Positions 1 to 9,795 are shown, counted from the first letter of the stretch. The stretch is 64,000 bases of DNA from Mucilaginibacter pineti (GCF_900101875.1 NZ_FNAI01000004.1:339425-403424); one strand, 5' to 3'. A program made the numbers and translations. Notes: generated by a model not told the origin, from the letters alone.

Positions 1-53
1 CACCTACCCCACTTCCCGACTTTCGGATTTTTCCGACTTCCGGACTTCCTCTC

Positions 54-1865
54 CTAAGCCAGCGAGAATTTCAATTCAAATTCCGACCCTTTTTCCTTTT
101 CAGATTTTACGCTTACAATACCGTTTAGTCGCTTAACAATGGTGTTTACATAGCTCAATCCCAATCCAAAACCTTTAACATCATGAAGGTTGCCAGTTGG
201 GATGCGATAAAATTGCTCAAATATTTTAGTTTGCTGATCGCGGCTCATACCTATGCCCTTATCCGCCACCTTAACAATCACCTGGCCTCCCTTTGTGGCG
301 GTACTTATGGTAATATCGGGGTTGTCTGTACTATATTTAATGGCATTATCTATAAGGTTGTATAACACGTTCGAAAAATGCAATTCGTCGGCAATAATAA
401 CCGTGCTTTCTTCGCAAAGGTTAAGCGTTGTTTTTGCATTGCATTTATGCAGTTTCAGCGCCATGCTATCTACCACAACGGCTATCATATCATTTACGTC
501 AAGCGGTTTCTTATCCAGCTTAAAATCGTTTTTTTCAATCCGGGCAATATTCAGCACGCGCTCAATGTGGCTACCTAAACGCTCATTCTCTTCAAAAATT
601 ATATTAGCAAGGCGCGATACCCTTGTTGTGTCTTCGGCAATCTCCCTATCGCGCAAAGCTTCACTGGCAATCATGATGGTTGATACGGGAGTTTTAAACT
701 CGTGGGTCATGTTGTTAATGAAATCTATTTTCATTTCAGACACCTTCTTTTGTTTCAATATAGAGAAGATGGTGTAACTAAAGCAAAACACCAATACCAA
801 CAGCAACCCCCCGGTAGTGCCCATAGTGGCTGTCATCTTGCTTAATATCAAGGAGTTTTTTTGCGGAAATACCAGCCTGATTAAACCAGGATCGTTGATC
901 ACATCTTTACTAAAAATAAGCGTTTGGTAAGGGTTCATGCCCGTAAAGTCGGGGCGCTGACCGGTTACATCATTGGCTTTTGAAAATATCAATGAATCGC
1001 TGTTTGCGGTGCTAACCTCATAGCTGAACGGCGACGTAATCCCCTGGTTATGTAATTCAAACCTAAGCAATGAATCTATCCAGAAAGGACTCAGGCGTTT
1101 GTCTAAAGGCTCACCGGTTTTACGGTATTCTTCGGCTAGGTTTTCAATAACAGTAGCTTTATTACCCGTATTTAAATTTTGCAGCGAATCTGTCTGCAGC
1201 ATCTTTTTAATCTGGGTTACCTGTTTTTCTTTTTGCTTACGGATCTGTTCCCGCTGCCAAAGCGGGTTTAAGCGTAGTTTAGATACCACCAGCTTGCCAA
1301 ATTGAGGATCCGGGTATATGTACCTCAGGGTATCATATTTGTGCAGCTTTTGAGGGCCTTTTACCGTACGGGGGATATTTATTTTTACGAGCTCGGGGGT
1401 GTATTTAACATGCACTACACCAAACTCATCTGTATACGATTCCATTTTAACGCTAAAATCAATAGCTCCTTCCTGCTGCAGCATATTGGTTAGCTCCTCA
1501 TCCAGCTTGTTATGCATAATTATACGCTCCAGGCTGTCGCGTAACAGGGCTATCTTTTTTTCGCGGTTGGTTTGCTTTTTTTTTCCCTTTACAATATATG
1601 GTTTGTTGGCACTGTTCTTTACAATTCTTAGGCCCGGGCTGTCTGTCGTTTCAACTTTATCCTGCGCCTTGGTACTTAAAAATTTATTGGCATCCTGCTT
1701 GGTTACCTTGGATACGACGTTGCTTAGAGCCTCATTAACAGATCTGTCGAAAAGTTCAGCCTGCATCTGGTACGATTGCCTTAAAAAGTACAATTGCATA
1801 GCCATTACACCCAAAAGCGCAAAAGCCATTAGCCCGATAATCAACACGATGCTTCTTTTCTTCAT
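54..1865 (-). CDS. Membrane sensor histidine kinase
   Basis: A 603-residue two-component sensor kinase of the inner membrane. An N-terminal membrane segment (about 7-27) is followed by a long periplasmic sensor region with no recognised domain, then a second membrane helix (about 352-370). The H box HEFKTP carries the phospho-accepting His388; the N box (LIDNAIKYS), G1 (DKGIGMS) and G2 (GFGLGLS) motifs of the HATPase domain follow, so it should be catalytically competent. No response regulator lies within the window; a partner may lie beyond position 1. The signal is unknown. The ATG start is followed at once by a basic-hydrophobic N-terminus. Confidence 0.93.
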   Translation of the reverse strand: MKKRSIVLIIGLMAFALLGVMAMQLYFLRQSYQMQAELFDRSVNEALSNVVSKVTKQDANKFLSTKAQDKVETTDSPGLRIVKNSANKPYIVKGKKKQTNREKKIALLRDSLERIIMHNKLDEELTNMLQQEGAIDFSVKMESYTDEFGVVHVKYTPELVKINIPRTVKGPQKLHKYDTLRYIYPDPQFGKLVVSKLRLNPLWQREQIRKQKEKQVTQIKKMLQTDSLQNLNTGNKATVIENLAEEYRKTGEPLDKRLSPFWIDSLLRFELHNQGITSPFSYEVSTANSDSLIFSKANDVTGQRPDFTGMNPYQTLIFSKDVINDPGLIRLVFPQKNSLILSKMTATMGTTGGLLLVLVFCFSYTIFSILKQKKVSEMKIDFINNMTHEFKTPVSTIMIASEALRDREIAEDTTRVSRLANIIFEENERLGSHIERVLNIARIEKNDFKLDKKPLDVNDMIAVVVDSMALKLHKCNAKTTLNLCEESTVIIADELHFSNVLYNLIDNAIKYSTDNPDITISTATKGGQVIVKVADKGIGMSRDQQTKIFEQFYRIPTGNLHDVKGFGLGLSYVNTIVKRLNGIVSVKSEKEKGSEFELKFSLA

Positions 1866-2032
1866 TTCAGTAAAAACAAAAATATTTTAAATAAGCCGAT
1901 AAACGTGCTATTTAACAAATTTTAACAGTTTAAATAGCTAAATATCAATTAGCTTACCTTAAAATAGTTTAAACATCAAATAGAAAATCTCATGAAATAC
2001 ATTAGTTTAATGCAAAAAAATCAAGCAAGCAC

Positions 2033-2065
2033 AAAAGCTCCCTTTTTTATCAAAAGAGAGCTTTT
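2033..2065 (-). terminator. Terminator of the DUF3127 gene
   Basis: Two arms, AAAAGCTC and GAGCTTTT, extended by CTTTT/AAAAG with one bulge on each side, form a stem of about 13 bp ending in a T-run when read on the minus strand. It lies about 30 bp past the DUF3127 stop codon. The remaining AT-rich sequence up to the kinase start shows no gene. Confidence 0.7.
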
Positions 2066-2093
2066 ACATATTGTAGCTTAATTTAAAATTTAA

Positions 2094-2459
2094 TTAAAAT
2101 GGCAGATCGTCATCATCGCTTGATGAGCTGATATCTGCTGATGGAGCTGCATATTCAGGAGTGCTGGCAGCGCCTGCAGCACTTAAAGCATTAATTTTCC
2201 ATAGTTGTAATGTGTTAAAATACACAACTTTACCCATTTTATCAGTCCATTTACGGCCTTTAAGGTTAAAGAAAACCTCTACATCATCGCCAACTTTGGT
2301 ATTATCCAAAAGGCTTGTACGATCTTGAATTGCCTCAAATTTAAGGTACTCAGGATATTGTGGATTTTCAATATATTCTATAATCAATTCTCTTTTTTTC
2401 AAAGAGTCGGTAACCTGTTGTGTTGCCGAAACTTCATGTACTTTGCCTTTGATCTCCAT
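2094..2459 (-). CDS. DUF3127 protein with SSB-like acidic tail
   Basis: A 121-residue soluble protein of the Bacteroidota family DUF3127. The body (about 1-95) is beta-rich, with GDDVEVFFNLKGR and a WTDKMGK segment, consistent with an OB-type fold. A low-complexity Ala/Pro/Ser linker leads to a C-terminus DDDDLPF. That ending closely matches the acidic tip of single-stranded DNA-binding protein (DDDIPF type), which recruits DNA-repair and replication enzymes. The family is uncharacterised as far as I know; a role in single-strand DNA metabolism is inference from tail and fold. It is monocistronic, with its own terminator. Confidence 0.85.
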   Translation of the reverse strand: MEIKGKVHEVSATQQVTDSLKKRELIIEYIENPQYPEYLKFEAIQDRTSLLDNTKVGDDVEVFFNLKGRKWTDKMGKVVYFNTLQLWKINALSAAGAASTPEYAAPSADISSSSDDDDLPF

Positions 2460-2539
2460 AGTGCTTATAATTAAAATGTAAAGTTAATAGATAGAATGTA
2501 AAAAACAGGTGTATATAATGCGTATTTTTGCAAATTAAT

Positions 2540-3715
2540 ATGCAAGTTTTCCACAACGAGAGTAAAATCATAATCACCTGTAACAAAAGGCTGTCATCAT
2601 ACCTTCAACAGGAAGTAGAGGCATTGGGCTTTACGCCAACCCGCGTTTTTCAAACCGGGGTTGAGCTAAAAGGCACTATAACAGATACCATTGCCCTTAA
2701 TTTAAACCTGCGCTGCGCAAGCCAGGTGCTGTACCTTATCAAAAGCTTTAAGGCCGATGATCCTAAACAATTGTATGATGAATTGGTTACCATTGAATGG
2801 GAAAAACTAATTGACTTCAGCGGGTATTTTTCTGTAACTTCAAACGTAAACAATGAGCATATTTTAACCCCGTTGTTTGCCAATGTGAAGGTAAAAGATG
2901 CCATTGTGGACAGGATTAAAGCTATAAAAGAGATCAGACCGAACTCTGGTTCTGAAGCTAATAAAACCCTGGTACACCTGTACTGGCAGGATAGCGATGC
3001 CGATATATTCATGGATACATCGGGCGAAACGCTGGCAAAACATAGCTACCGCAAAATCCCTGGCAAAGCCCCTATGCTGGAGGCTTTGGCAACATCAACC
3101 ATCATGGCTACCAATTGGGACCGTAAAAGCACTTTTATCAATCCCATGTGCGGTTCTGGCACTCTGGCTATCGAGGCGGCTTTATTGGCTACCGATAAAC
3201 ACCCCGGCTTGTTCCGTATGAATTATGGCTTTATGCATATTTTAGGGTACGATGAAAACGTGTTTTTTGTGGAGCGCCGTAAGCTGAAAGATAAAGCAAA
3301 AAAAGAAATTGGCTTTAAGATCATAGCTACAGACATATCAGAAGATGCCGTTGATATTGCACAAAAGAACGCAAAAACTGCGGGTGTAGACCATTTGATT
3401 GATTTTGCCGTTTGTGATTTTGAGGCTACGGAAGTACCCGAGGATGCGGGCGTAGTAATGTTTAACCCGGAATACGGCGAGCGCCTTGGTGTACACTCAA
3501 AACTGGAAGCAACCTATGCACGTATGGGCGATTTCATGAAAAAGAAATGCCTTGGCTACCGCGGATATATTTTTACAGGCAATCCCGATCTGGCCAAAAA
3601 GATAGGCTTACGCCCTTCAAGAAGAATTGAGTTTTATAACGGTAAGCTTGATTGCCGCCTGCTGGAGTATGAATTGTACCTGGGCAGCAAAAGAGAACCA
3701 AAAGAAGAAGAGTAA
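2540..3715 (+). CDS. RlmL-like 23S rRNA guanine-N2 methyltransferase
   Basis: A class I SAM-dependent RNA methyltransferase: an N-terminal THUMP-like RNA-binding region (about 40-150) precedes a Rossmann domain with the SAM motif NPMCGSGTLAIEAA (about 198-211). The catalytic motif reads NPEYGERLG where E. coli RlmL has NPPYGERL. By family it would make m2G2445 in 23S rRNA. I place the start at the ATG at 2540 rather than a TTG 12 bases earlier; a TAttTTTG -7-like box at 2523-2530 sits only 9 bases upstream, suggesting a very short leader. The stop codon abuts the next ATG, so the two genes are probably co-transcribed. Confidence 0.9.
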   Translation: MQVFHNESKIIITCNKRLSSYLQQEVEALGFTPTRVFQTGVELKGTITDTIALNLNLRCASQVLYLIKSFKADDPKQLYDELVTIEWEKLIDFSGYFSVTSNVNNEHILTPLFANVKVKDAIVDRIKAIKEIRPNSGSEANKTLVHLYWQDSDADIFMDTSGETLAKHSYRKIPGKAPMLEALATSTIMATNWDRKSTFINPMCGSGTLAIEAALLATDKHPGLFRMNYGFMHILGYDENVFFVERRKLKDKAKKEIGFKIIATDISEDAVDIAQKNAKTAGVDHLIDFAVCDFEATEVPEDAGVVMFNPEYGERLGVHSKLEATYARMGDFMKKKCLGYRGYIFTGNPDLAKKIGLRPSRRIEFYNGKLDCRLLEYELYLGSKREPKEEE

Positions 3716-4213
3716 ATGAAAAAGATCATCGTATTATTTATAGCCGTATTATCGGCTGCTGGCGCTAAGGCCCAAACAGAACTTGCATTCCCTTTTCAGG
3801 GCGGCGCACCTATATTAACCCGTTTTTTTAAGGATAGCCTTACCGTATCACCAGAGATCATAAAAGCCAGGGCTACAGGAACTTCAGTGTTCAAATTTAC
3901 TGCCGATCAAAAAGGGACCATTAAAAAAATCATTGTTTATTATTCCGATGATGCAATCCTGGTATCGCCTATTATTGAAGCACTAAAAAAATCGAACCAT
4001 AAATGGATCATTCCAGACCATGAAAAATTTCATGACTTTATAATTCCGTTCTCTATTAGCTTTAACCCGCCTGCTGTGGCTGGCAAAGCCCTTGAGCAGC
4101 AGGCATATGATTTTTACAGTAAGCGCAGGCCAATAATGTCATACAACCAGGTACCTTTGGATAATGCTACCCTGCTGCCAACAGTTGTGGTTAATTATGA
4201 TATAGCTGAGTAA
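3716..4213 (+). CDS. Secreted protein of unknown function
   Basis: A 165-residue protein with a clear Sec signal peptide (MKKIIVLFIAVLSAAGAKA, cleavage before QTE). The mature part contains a stretch about 45-95 that varies around a pattern of TonB C-terminal domains (hydrophobic strand, short helix, then KW-I-P); that likeness is weak and is inference. No catalytic motif is seen. Its ATG begins directly after the methyltransferase TAA, so it is the second gene of that transcript. Expected location is the periplasm. Confidence 0.75.
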   Translation: MKKIIVLFIAVLSAAGAKAQTELAFPFQGGAPILTRFFKDSLTVSPEIIKARATGTSVFKFTADQKGTIKKIIVYYSDDAILVSPIIEALKKSNHKWIIPDHEKFHDFIIPFSISFNPPAVAGKALEQQAYDFYSKRRPIMSYNQVPLDNATLLPTVVVNYDIAE

Positions 4214-4229
4214 TCGGATCTTCAGGGGT

Positions 4230-5102
4230 TTATCCAAATAATTCACTGCTCAGATACCGGTCGCCACGGTCACAGCAGATGAAAACTATTACACCTTCTT
4301 TAAGCTCAGATGCCAGCTGAATAGCGGCCGTTAGTGCGCCACCACTGCTCATTCCTGCGAATATACCTTCCGTGTGGGCCAGTTTGCGGGCCATCAGCGT
4401 AGCGTCGGCTTCGGAGATGTCTATCACCCTGTCTACTTTTGATGCATCGAATATTTTTGGCAGATACGCTACAGGCCAGCGACGAATGCCCGGGATAGAC
4501 GAACCTTCGGTTGGCTGGCAGCCCACAATTCGTATCTCCGGATTTTGCTGTTTAAGATAAATAGAGTTACCCATGATGGTACCCGTTGTACCCATAGCAC
4601 TTACAAAATGGGTGATCTTACCTTCGGTATCGCGCCAAATTTCGGGCCCGGTTGTTTTAATATGGGCACCGTAGTTATCCGGGTTGGCAAACTGGTTCAT
4701 GAGATAATATTCGCCGGTGGCGGCCTTTTCTTCGGCATAATCACGGCATTGTTCAATGCCTTCCAGCAGGGTTACTTTGGCTCCAAAAGCTTCCATGGTA
4801 AGCGTGCGCTCGCGGGTGGAGTTGGAGGGCATTACCAGTTCAATTTCCAAATCAAACAAACGGGCCATCATAGCCAGCGCTATCCCGGTATTGCCGCTGG
4901 TAGCCTCAATAAGTTTGGTGCCTGGTTTAATTTCCCCCCGTTCAATAGCGCTGCGGATCATGTTGAGGGCGGCTCTATCCTTTACGCTGCCTCCGGGGTT
5001 GTTCCCCTCCAGCTTGGCGTATATTTTAACATTAGGATTGGGGTTAAGCCTTTTAATTTCAACAAGCGGCGTGTTGCCTATGGTATCAATGAGTGTAGCC
5101 AT
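4230..5102 (-). CDS. cysM: Cysteine synthase (CysM type)
   Basis: A 290-residue PLP-dependent O-acetylserine sulfhydrylase that makes L-cysteine from O-acetylserine and sulfide or thiosulfate. The substrate loop TIGNTPLVE is at 7-15, the PLP lysine is Lys41 in NPGGSVKDRAA, and the phosphate-binding SGNTGIALA loop follows. The length and the SVKDR context fit CysM better than CysK, but the isozyme assignment is a family judgement. It lies 27 bp downstream of the serine acetyltransferase gene on the same strand, so the two form a cysteine-biosynthesis operon. Confidence 0.93.
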   Translation of the reverse strand: MATLIDTIGNTPLVEIKRLNPNPNVKIYAKLEGNNPGGSVKDRAALNMIRSAIERGEIKPGTKLIEATSGNTGIALAMMARLFDLEIELVMPSNSTRERTLTMEAFGAKVTLLEGIEQCRDYAEEKAATGEYYLMNQFANPDNYGAHIKTTGPEIWRDTEGKITHFVSAMGTTGTIMGNSIYLKQQNPEIRIVGCQPTEGSSIPGIRRWPVAYLPKIFDASKVDRVIDISEADATLMARKLAHTEGIFAGMSSGGALTAAIQLASELKEGVIVFICCDRGDRYLSSELFG

Positions 5103-5129
5103 GTTACATTGTTTGGGGTAGTTGTACTA

Positions 5130-5957
5130 TTATTTTGATCCAAAGATGCGTTTTGTAAGCTGCTTTAGTATCCGGTGACTTGGCGTATGATAAATCCTTG
5201 AATTTGGCGGCAGACTTTTGGTAAGCCAAACGTTACCGCCAACAATACTATCACGGCCAATAATGGTTTCGCCGCCCAGGATGGTTGCACCTGAGTAGAT
5301 CACTACGTTATCCTCAACCGTGGGGTGCCGCTTGGTAAAGGCCATACTTTTATCAACACTCAACGCGCCAAGGGTTACACCCTGGTACAGTTTTACATGT
5401 GCGCCAATGTTGCAACTTTCTCCAATTACAATGCCCGTACCGTGATCTATATAAAAGTATTCGCCAATTACAGCCGCGGGGTGTATATCGATACCCGTTT
5501 TTGAATGCGCGTATTCCGTTAATATGCGCGGGATAAGCGGCACATCATCTACATATAAACGGTGAGCCAAACGGTACAACGATATGGCGTAAAACCCAGG
5601 ATATGTACGAATCACTTCAAATTCGCTGCGCGCGGCCGGGTCGCCGTTAAATATGGCCTGTATATCGGTATTCAGGGTTTGGTAAAGGGCGGGCAAATTT
5701 TCAAAAAAGCTGGCTGCACGTTTTTTATTGTCGCAATCGCTGCAGGCTTTGGTGGCTTCCATGATGTGATGCAACTCTGCTTCTAACAAGGCAAACTCCT
5801 GCTTCAGCTCATCAATGGTAGCAAATAACTTAGCCGTTTGCTCGGGGTACAACAGGTGAATAACCCGCAACGCCCATTTGGTAATTTCTTTGTTTGATGG
5901 TACAGCCTCAAGATTTTGCTGCTTGTTAAATATCTGCTGGTAAAACTCCTGACTCAT
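5130..5957 (-). CDS. epsC: Serine O-acetyltransferase
   Basis: A 275-residue enzyme making O-acetylserine from serine and acetyl-CoA, the substrate of the CysM encoded next in the operon. A helical N-terminal region (about 1-140, with a CSDCDN segment) precedes a left-handed beta-helix with hexapeptide repeats (about 150-260) carrying DIHPAA, the HGTG active-site segment and [15 protein letters not shown]. The long N-terminal half fits the EpsC/SatA-like form of this family. The 234-bp divergent gap to the sigma factor at 6192 holds the promoters of both units; I see no riboswitch in it. Confidence 0.92.
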   Translation of the reverse strand: MSQEFYQQIFNKQQNLEAVPSNKEITKWALRVIHLLYPEQTAKLFATIDELKQEFALLEAELHHIMEATKACSDCDNKKRAASFFENLPALYQTLNTDIQAIFNGDPAARSEFEVIRTYPGFYAISLYRLAHRLYVDDVPLIPRILTEYAHSKTGIDIHPAAVIGEYFYIDHGTGIVIGESCNIGAHVKLYQGVTLGALSVDKSMAFTKRHPTVEDNVVIYSGATILGGETIIGRDSIVGGNVWLTKSLPPNSRIYHTPSHRILKQLTKRIFGSK

Positions 5958-6191
5958 GCTTTATAATTGGCTGTTTGTGGTTAAACAACTATTTAAACTG
6001 CAAGTTTATGCAAAAGAATGTGGTTTACATGTAAAAAGGACTACATAATTGATAGGCGTACTAAATTCGGTATGGGTTAGCCCCCCAACATTATCTGTCA
6101 AACTAATTATCTGTTGACTTGTGACATTTCTCACCTTGCGTTAACTAATCACTAAAAGTTAAATAACTTTAGTAACAGTATTAGCAAATCA

Positions 6192-6701
6192 ATGGGCACG
6201 CCTGAACAGGACGAAGTATTTTTAGCGGTAATTGAACAAAACAAGGGGATCATTTACAAGATAGCCAATTCGTTCAAAAAAGATGAGGACGATAAAAAAG
6301 ACCTCATGCAGGAGATAGTTCTTCAGCTTTGGCGTTCATTTTCCAGTTATGACGACCGGAGCAAATTTTCTACCTGGATGTATCGGGTTGCCTTAAACGT
6401 GGCGATAGCCTCCTATCGTAAAGAAAAAAAGAAAAATGAGCTGATAACGGCATTGCCCGAAAGTATGATCGCTTTTGTTAACGACGAAGATATAAACTAC
6501 AAAGAGCACGAACTAACGCTGCTGCACCAGTTCATCAACGAGTTAAAAGAACTTGACAGGGCCTTGATATTGCTATACCTCGAAGAAAAAAGCGGAAAGG
6601 AAATAGCCGAGATCCTTGGCCTTTCTGAAACAAACATCCGCACAAAAATCAACCGGATAAAAGAACAATTAAAACAAAGGTTTTCAACAAATAAATTGTA
6701 A
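6192..6701 (+). CDS. ECF RNA polymerase sigma factor
   Basis: A 169-residue extracytoplasmic-function sigma-70 factor. Region 2 (about 15-80) contains KKDLMQEIVLQLWRS and the FSTWMYRVALN segment; region 4 (about 115-165) contains GKEIAEILGLSETNIRTKINR, the -35-element helix-turn-helix. It is followed after 4 bp by a membrane-protein gene, the usual layout of a sigma factor and its regulator or partner, although that partner lacks a recognisable zinc anti-sigma domain. Upstream, TAacTTTA at 6164-6171 resembles the Bacteroidota -7 box, with low certainty. Confidence 0.92.
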   Translation: MGTPEQDEVFLAVIEQNKGIIYKIANSFKKDEDDKKDLMQEIVLQLWRSFSSYDDRSKFSTWMYRVALNVAIASYRKEKKKNELITALPESMIAFVNDEDINYKEHELTLLHQFINELKELDRALILLYLEEKSGKEIAEILGLSETNIRTKINRIKEQLKQRFSTNKL

Positions 6702-6705
6702 TAAC

Positions 6706-7350
6706 ATGGAAGAGTTAGCTATTAAACAATTGTGGCACAAATACGATCTGAAGCTGGAAAAATCACTCCAGCTTAATCAAAAAATAATAAGGGAATTACA
6801 AACCCAAAAGGCCGAAAATAATCTTGGCGCCTTTCGCCGCAACCAGGTTGTTGGTGTTGTGATTGGGCTTTTATGGATCATATTCTTGGTATTTTTAGTG
6901 TTTCATGCTTTAAACAACATTTACTTTGTTATTTCGGTTGGCCTTATTGCACTGTTCAACATTTTTGCAGTTGCAGCCTACATCAGGCACCTCGCCTTGC
7001 TTGATCAGGTAAACATTACCGATAGCATTACCGGGGCCCAGCAAAAATTGGCCACCATACAAACCTCATTAAATAATGTAGGCCGTATATTGGTACTGCA
7101 AGCGCCATTGTATTGCACCTTTTGGTATAACCAGCAATTGGTTGACCACGGCGGCGCAACATTTTGGCTGATAAACCTAACAATCGTGGGCTTTTTTGTA
7201 GCTGTATCTATTTACCTTTTTAATAAATTAACCTATAAAAATATCCACATAAAATGGGTTAAGGCCTTCATTGAAAGCTTTGGCGGTAAAAAACTGATAA
7301 AGGCCATGGAGTTTTTGAAGGATATAGAAGAATATAAGATGGAGATTTAA
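6706..7350 (+). CDS. Membrane protein paired with ECF sigma factor
   Basis: A 214-residue protein with a charged, probably helical cytoplasmic N-terminus (1-45), two adjacent membrane helices (about 47-69 and 73-93), a hydrophilic segment, and one or two more helices (about 125-172), ending in a basic cytoplasmic tail. The tight spacing to the sigma gene suggests co-transcription and a role in controlling it. No HxxxCxxC zinc motif is present, so calling it an anti-sigma factor is inference from context only. Confidence 0.8.
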   Translation: MEELAIKQLWHKYDLKLEKSLQLNQKIIRELQTQKAENNLGAFRRNQVVGVVIGLLWIIFLVFLVFHALNNIYFVISVGLIALFNIFAVAAYIRHLALLDQVNITDSITGAQQKLATIQTSLNNVGRILVLQAPLYCTFWYNQQLVDHGGATFWLINLTIVGFFVAVSIYLFNKLTYKNIHIKWVKAFIESFGGKKLIKAMEFLKDIEEYKMEI

Positions 7351-7484
7351 AATGGCTTGGATTGGGGCTTCATAACGGGAGTATTTTTAATGTATGTTAT
7401 CAGAAATAATGCTATATATTTAGACTATCATCCTAAAATATAACAAGCAGTATTACCTTGCTTAAATACCACACAACCAAAATC

Positions 7485-8042
7485 ATGAAACAGGTTATTA
7501 AAATCATCATAATTTTATTTGCCATTGTTTTATACACGCATGATTATTTAAATGCACAAACAAAGTTCAAGCTTGATTATGATATCAAATCCAACAGAAA
7601 TAAGCCTTATAAACAATCGATGGAGGACAGTTTATTCCGGGAACTTTATGTAACTATCTATTATACTTATTACAACCCGACCTATATGTATAATAAGGTG
7701 CCCGTTTTTACGGTGCTGAAAGTTGATATAGATTGGGATGGAAAAGTTACATGGTTAGGTTTTTCTGATAGTGCTGATTCCACTTTTGTAAAAGCCTGGT
7801 TAACTAAACCAAAGCACCATGATGATAAGGCCACTTTTGAGCGATATGCGAAAGTGAAGTCCTATAAAAGTGTTTCACTGTTAATACCGGTCGCCTACGA
7901 AACCGATCTTCCCAACTCCAATAAATACTATACTAACGATTATTTGGAATCGTATTTTAAATTTGATAAAAAGGCATTTACTGGCAACGCTATTATGCTT
8001 TCTCCAATTATTATACCCATCCTCACAACGGGCAATGAGTAA
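7485..8042 (+). CDS. Secreted protein of unknown function
   Basis: About 185 residues from the ATG at 7485, which I prefer over a TTG 27 bases upstream because it starts directly at a signal peptide (MKQVIKIIIILFAIVLYTHD, cleavage near LNAQ). The mature protein is rich in Tyr, Lys and Asp, with a segment VLKVDIDWDGKVTWLGF. No known domain is recognised. It sits alone between the sigma operon and a convergent gene; codon use looks like host. Confidence 0.7.
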   Translation: MKQVIKIIIILFAIVLYTHDYLNAQTKFKLDYDIKSNRNKPYKQSMEDSLFRELYVTIYYTYYNPTYMYNKVPVFTVLKVDIDWDGKVTWLGFSDSADSTFVKAWLTKPKHHDDKATFERYAKVKSYKSVSLLIPVAYETDLPNSNKYYTNDYLESYFKFDKKAFTGNAIMLSPIIIPILTTGNE

Positions 8043-8089
8043 AGCAACCATTACTGGAGAAATAACTTTGTGACAAATTAGATCATAGC

Positions 8090-8743
8090 CTACTGAAACC
8101 TCACGTACACCCCCACAAACAAATACCCCGAATGGTAATTTAATGGCGGGTAATACTTTGACCTTAATTTATTTACGCCCGTGCCGTAATCTGAGGTATC
8201 GTAACCCAGTTCAAGGCCCGCGCTTGTTTCACCACCGTCTGACGGGATGCCGATGATAACCATGGGTGCAAATGCCGATGTAAAACCGGCCGAAGCTGAC
8301 TTGCTCTCAACCCTTGGGTCCGAATCTGCATCGCCCTGGGCATATTCGTGAACAACCCCAAACCCCCAGTTAAAACCGGCTTTGAGGGATAAACCAACTG
8401 AAATATGAACGTTACCTCTGGGATTAAAGCAATAACTTGGCGTTGCCGCAAGGCCCGAAAACAGGGTGGTGCCGTTGAGATAATCGTAATCATCAACATA
8501 ATAACGGTAGCTCATCTTATCGGCAAATACAGTAACATCATAACTAAAATGGTTGTCTTTGGCTACCCGGTAATAGCCCGCGTTAAGGCCAACGCCGCCA
8601 TCGTCAACATCCTGCTTAAAGAGGTCGGCCCGGGGCTGCATACCGCGCAAACGCATGGTAAAGCCACTGGTTTGCGCGTCAGCCGTTAAAGCACATGATA
8701 ATATAAATACAGCAATAAAAAGTAAAGCAGGTTTCATAGGCAT
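8090..8743 (-). CDS. Probable outer-membrane beta-barrel protein
   Basis: A 217-residue protein with a signal peptide (cleavage near TADAQ). The mature part is built of alternating hydrophobic and polar strands rich in Gly, Tyr and Ser (for example GLNAGYYRVAKDN, GLSLKAGFNWGFG, AGLELGYDTSDYG) and ends in YLFVGVYVRFQ, an aromatic-rich terminal strand as in outer-membrane barrels. Function unknown. It is convergent with the preceding gene and divergent from the Tat-exported protein at 8911. Confidence 0.7.
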   Translation of the reverse strand: MPMKPALLFIAVFILSCALTADAQTSGFTMRLRGMQPRADLFKQDVDDGGVGLNAGYYRVAKDNHFSYDVTVFADKMSYRYYVDDYDYLNGTTLFSGLAATPSYCFNPRGNVHISVGLSLKAGFNWGFGVVHEYAQGDADSDPRVESKSASAGFTSAFAPMVIIGIPSDGGETSAGLELGYDTSDYGTGVNKLRSKYYPPLNYHSGYLFVGVYVRFQ

Positions 8744-8910
8744 TAATTGCGAAAGGCTATGCGCCGCGTTTTACAGGCACGACATTTGCCAAATCAGACT
8801 ATCGTAAACTTTAATAGTTTAACTAAACCATTCAATTTAGTTTTAGTCTGTTGTTTTTGGTGTATATAATACACTATATTTACGTTAACCAATTATCAAA
8901 AGATATTAAT

Positions 8911-9795
8911 ATGAGTACCAGACGTTCATTTATTAAAACTTCGGCTGTGCTTTCGGCCGGGCTTTTAGCAGCCCCCAATTTATTTGCGTACGATAAAAAG
9001 TATATAGGATTACAGTTATACACCGTTCGCGATGCTATGGCCAAAGATCCGGTAGCCACGCTGGCAAAAGTAGCGAAGATTGGTTATACCTCTGTTGAGG
9101 CAGCAACTTACACGGGTACCGAGCTGTTTTACGGGATGACACCAAAAGCCTTTGCCGCCGTGCTAAAGCAAAACGGCCTTATTATGCCAAGCGCGCACTA
9201 CCGCCTGGGCGAAGAAATGGTTGATGGTGCAAGCCAGTTAGGCACCATCCTTAACGATTGGGATAAAGCCGTTACCGACGCTGCAGAAGCCGGTGTTAAA
9301 TACATGGTGTGCGCATACCTGGCCGATGTGGAACGCGGCCCTCTTGATCATTATAAAAAAACTGCCGACAGCCTCAATAAAGCCGGCGAAATTTGTAAAA
9401 AGGCCGGCATACAGCTTTGCTACCACAACCACGATTTTGAATTTATACAGGAAAACGGAAAATACCCGTACGAGATCATCCTGCAAAATACAGATAAGGA
9501 CCTGGTAAAGTTTGAGATGGACCTGTACTGGATAACCAAAGCCAACCAGGATCCGTTTGCGCTGTTTAATGAAAACCCGGGCCGTTTCCCGCTATGGCAT
9601 GTAAAGGACCTTGATAAAACACCCGAGCGCAATTTTACCGAAGTAGGCAATGGCATTATCGATTTTAAAAAGATCTTCGCACAATCAAAAAAAGCGGGCT
9701 TAAAATACTTTTTTGTAGAGCAGGATAAATGCCCCGGCGATCCGTTTGATAGCATTACCCAAAGCATTACTTACATTAAAAAGAACCTGGTTTAA
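8911..9795 (+). CDS. Tat-exported sugar isomerase/epimerase-like TIM-barrel protein
   Basis: A 294-residue protein of the xylose-isomerase-like TIM-barrel family (AP_endonuc_2). The ATG at 8911 gives a twin-arginine signal (STRRSFIKTSAVLSAG), so I reject the longer reading frame starting at 8851. Strand and metal-ligand segments include YIGLQLYTVRD, CYHNHDFEF, FEMDLYWITKA and WHVKDLD, matching the metal-binding pattern of sugar phosphate isomerases/epimerases. The real substrate is unknown; a periplasmic sugar-modifying role is inferred. A TTG (8851-8853) and TAtaTTTA (8875-8882) pair is a plausible promoter. A strong terminator follows. Confidence 0.88.
   Translation: MSTRRSFIKTSAVLSAGLLAAPNLFAYDKKYIGLQLYTVRDAMAKDPVATLAKVAKIGYTSVEAATYTGTELFYGMTPKAFAAVLKQNGLIMPSAHYRLGEEMVDGASQLGTILNDWDKAVTDAAEAGVKYMVCAYLADVERGPLDHYKKTADSLNKAGEICKKAGIQLCYHNHDFEFIQENGKYPYEIILQNTDKDLVKFEMDLYWITKANQDPFALFNENPGRFPLWHVKDLDKTPERNFTEVGNGIIDFKKIFAQSKKAGLKYFFVEQDKCPGDPFDSITQSITYIKKNLV

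Noticed and set aside
253..777. Long plus-strand frame opposite the first sensor kinase
   Set aside because: It lies wholly within a well-supported kinase gene on the other strand and has no coherent domain; several similar antisense frames (for example 4545-5138, 9420-9767, 55664-56350) were dismissed likewise.
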